A model generated the notes under the pieces. The model saw nothing but the letters and a program-made list of their open reading frames with translations, was not told where the DNA came from and did not search any database. Of a DNA stretch of 5,705 bases, positions 5,092 to 5,705 are shown piece by piece (position 1 is the stretch's first letter; the number at the start of each line of letters is the position of its first letter). This DNA is from an uncultured beta proteobacterium (GTDB lineage: Bacteria > Pseudomonadota > Gammaproteobacteria > Burkholderiales > Burkholderiaceae_C). The stretch lies in the NCBI GenBank assembly GCA_903944555.1, contig CAJASG010000686.1, positions 1-5,705 of the forward strand, given 5' to 3'. The position numbers and the translations under genes were made by a program.

Positions 5092-5705
5092 ATGTCCCTC
5101 GAAAAAATATCAGACATGCTGAAAAAGCAAAAACGGGTTGAAGGTATGGTGCATGGTCAAACCATGCCCCGCCATGACATGGTGGAGACGCTGGTGCAAA
5201 GGCAGCACTTGGCTGAAATGCAAAACCTGGTCTCCCAATTGTCATCGGGAGAAATCGGCAGCATCCTGGAAGCCTTGCCATTGGAGGATGCCCAATCCTT
5301 GTGGAAGCAAGTCCCTCAAGACCGTGAAAATGATGTCTTGTGGGAAGTCGCCGATGCGCGAAGAGAGCAGCTGGTTGGGGCGCGCGAGCCAGCGTTTGGT
5401 GACACGCAGATCAACGCTTTTGAGTTGATTGAGGGCCGGCTTCAACAAATCATTATTGACAGTAGGAAAAATCTGGAAGGGATTCGTCCGATATGGATTG
5501 ATTTGCTCAACGCTACCAAGGCAGAGAGAAATTATGTGGGCGTTCATTTTGGCCTTGAACTCCCAAACCCCGGCGACATCACGGACCTGGAAGTGAGTTC
5601 ACGGTTTCACATTGAAGAAAATAGCGACATCTACCTTCACTCGAACTTCTTACTGGACCGGGAGGGCAATTCGCGCAGTGTCCCCGTCATCTTTATCGTG
5701 CACCA
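5092..5705 (+). CDS. corA: CorA-family magnesium transporter with N-terminal MgtE_N-like domain (3' end outside window)
   Basis: A gene for a divalent-cation (Mg2+) channel of the inner membrane; 204 residues are visible and the frame runs off the window. Residues about 25-95 resemble the helical MgtE intracellular N domain: VETLVQRQHLAEMQNLVSQL, then EIGSILEALPLEDAQSLWKQ and DVLWEVADARREQL. From about residue 105 the CorA cytoplasmic domain begins. It has IRPIWIDLLNATKAERNYVG (131-150), FGLELPNPGDITDLEVSSRF (153-172) and the strand region YLHSNFLLDREGNSRSVPV (181-199). The transmembrane helices and the GMN selectivity motif would lie beyond the window and cannot be checked. ATG at 5092 is the first start after an in-frame TAA at 5050. 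The Shine-Dalgarno sequence is weak (AGAG, 7 nt away). Complete members of this type should be over 450 residues. Confidence 0.87.
   Translation, partial: MSLEKISDMLKKQKRVEGMVHGQTMPRHDMVETLVQRQHLAEMQNLVSQLSSGEIGSILEALPLEDAQSLWKQVPQDRENDVLWEVADARREQLVGAREPAFGDTQINAFELIEGRLQQIIIDSRKNLEGIRPIWIDLLNATKAERNYVGVHFGLELPNPGDITDLEVSSRFHIEENSDIYLHSNFLLDREGNSRSVPVIFIVH

Noticed and set aside
5151..5167. Inverted repeat GCATGGT-CAA-ACCATGC near codons 20-26 of the corA-family gene
   Set aside because: Perfect 7-bp arms, but it lies in normal coding sequence with sense codons that fit the family; chance symmetry is likely.

Overview
The window looks like chromosomal DNA of a betaproteobacterium, most likely Burkholderiales and probably family Comamonadaceae. 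This is inferred from protein character (AMP nucleosidase tail, MgtE_N/CorA fusion, long pyruvate-kinase-like protein), moderately high GC and gene set; no rRNA or other phylogenetic marker is present. No tRNA, rRNA, CRISPR, insertion sequence or phage gene was seen.

Left part (1-2045). The 3' end of amn (AMP nucleosidase, plus strand, entering from outside) converges on a minus-strand block with only 5 bp between stop codons. Read in its own direction, that block is arsC (arsenate reductase, GTG start), then a DUF883/YqjD-like membrane-anchored protein, a YqjE-like two-helix membrane protein and a YqjK-like small protein. The last three match the gene order yqjD-yqjE-yqjK of enterobacteria. 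They are tightly packed (15 bp gap, then an ATGA stop/start overlap) and are almost certainly one operon. arsC lies 61 bp upstream of the first of them and may be co-transcribed, but no other arsenic gene is visible.

Middle (2046-4410). A 174-bp spacer holds a weak candidate arsC promoter. Beyond it is a 641-residue pyruvate-kinase-like protein on the minus strand. It has a 150-residue N-terminal extension, an enlarged B-domain region, several altered active-site residues and no C-terminal allosteric domain. Its upstream region (4146-4410) contains no convincing gene but is rich in symmetry: two perfect 12-bp palindromes that overlap a plausible promoter, and a long inverted repeat that includes the start codon.

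Right part (4411-5705). A small plus-strand ORF with a good ribosome binding site (71 aa, possibly frameshifted) converges on a 72-aa minus-strand protein with a CxxC...CxxC zinc-ribbon pattern. An 8+8-bp inverted repeat lies at the latter's stop codon. A 157-bp divergent spacer follows. A plus-strand gene for a CorA-family magnesium channel with an N-terminal MgtE_N-like domain then starts at 5092 and runs off the window.

Functionally these are separate modules: purine salvage, membrane/ribosome-associated stress proteins, arsenate detoxification, an atypical pyruvate-kinase paralogue and Mg2+ transport. The strongest candidate for undescribed biology is the pyruvate-kinase-like gene with its structured upstream region.
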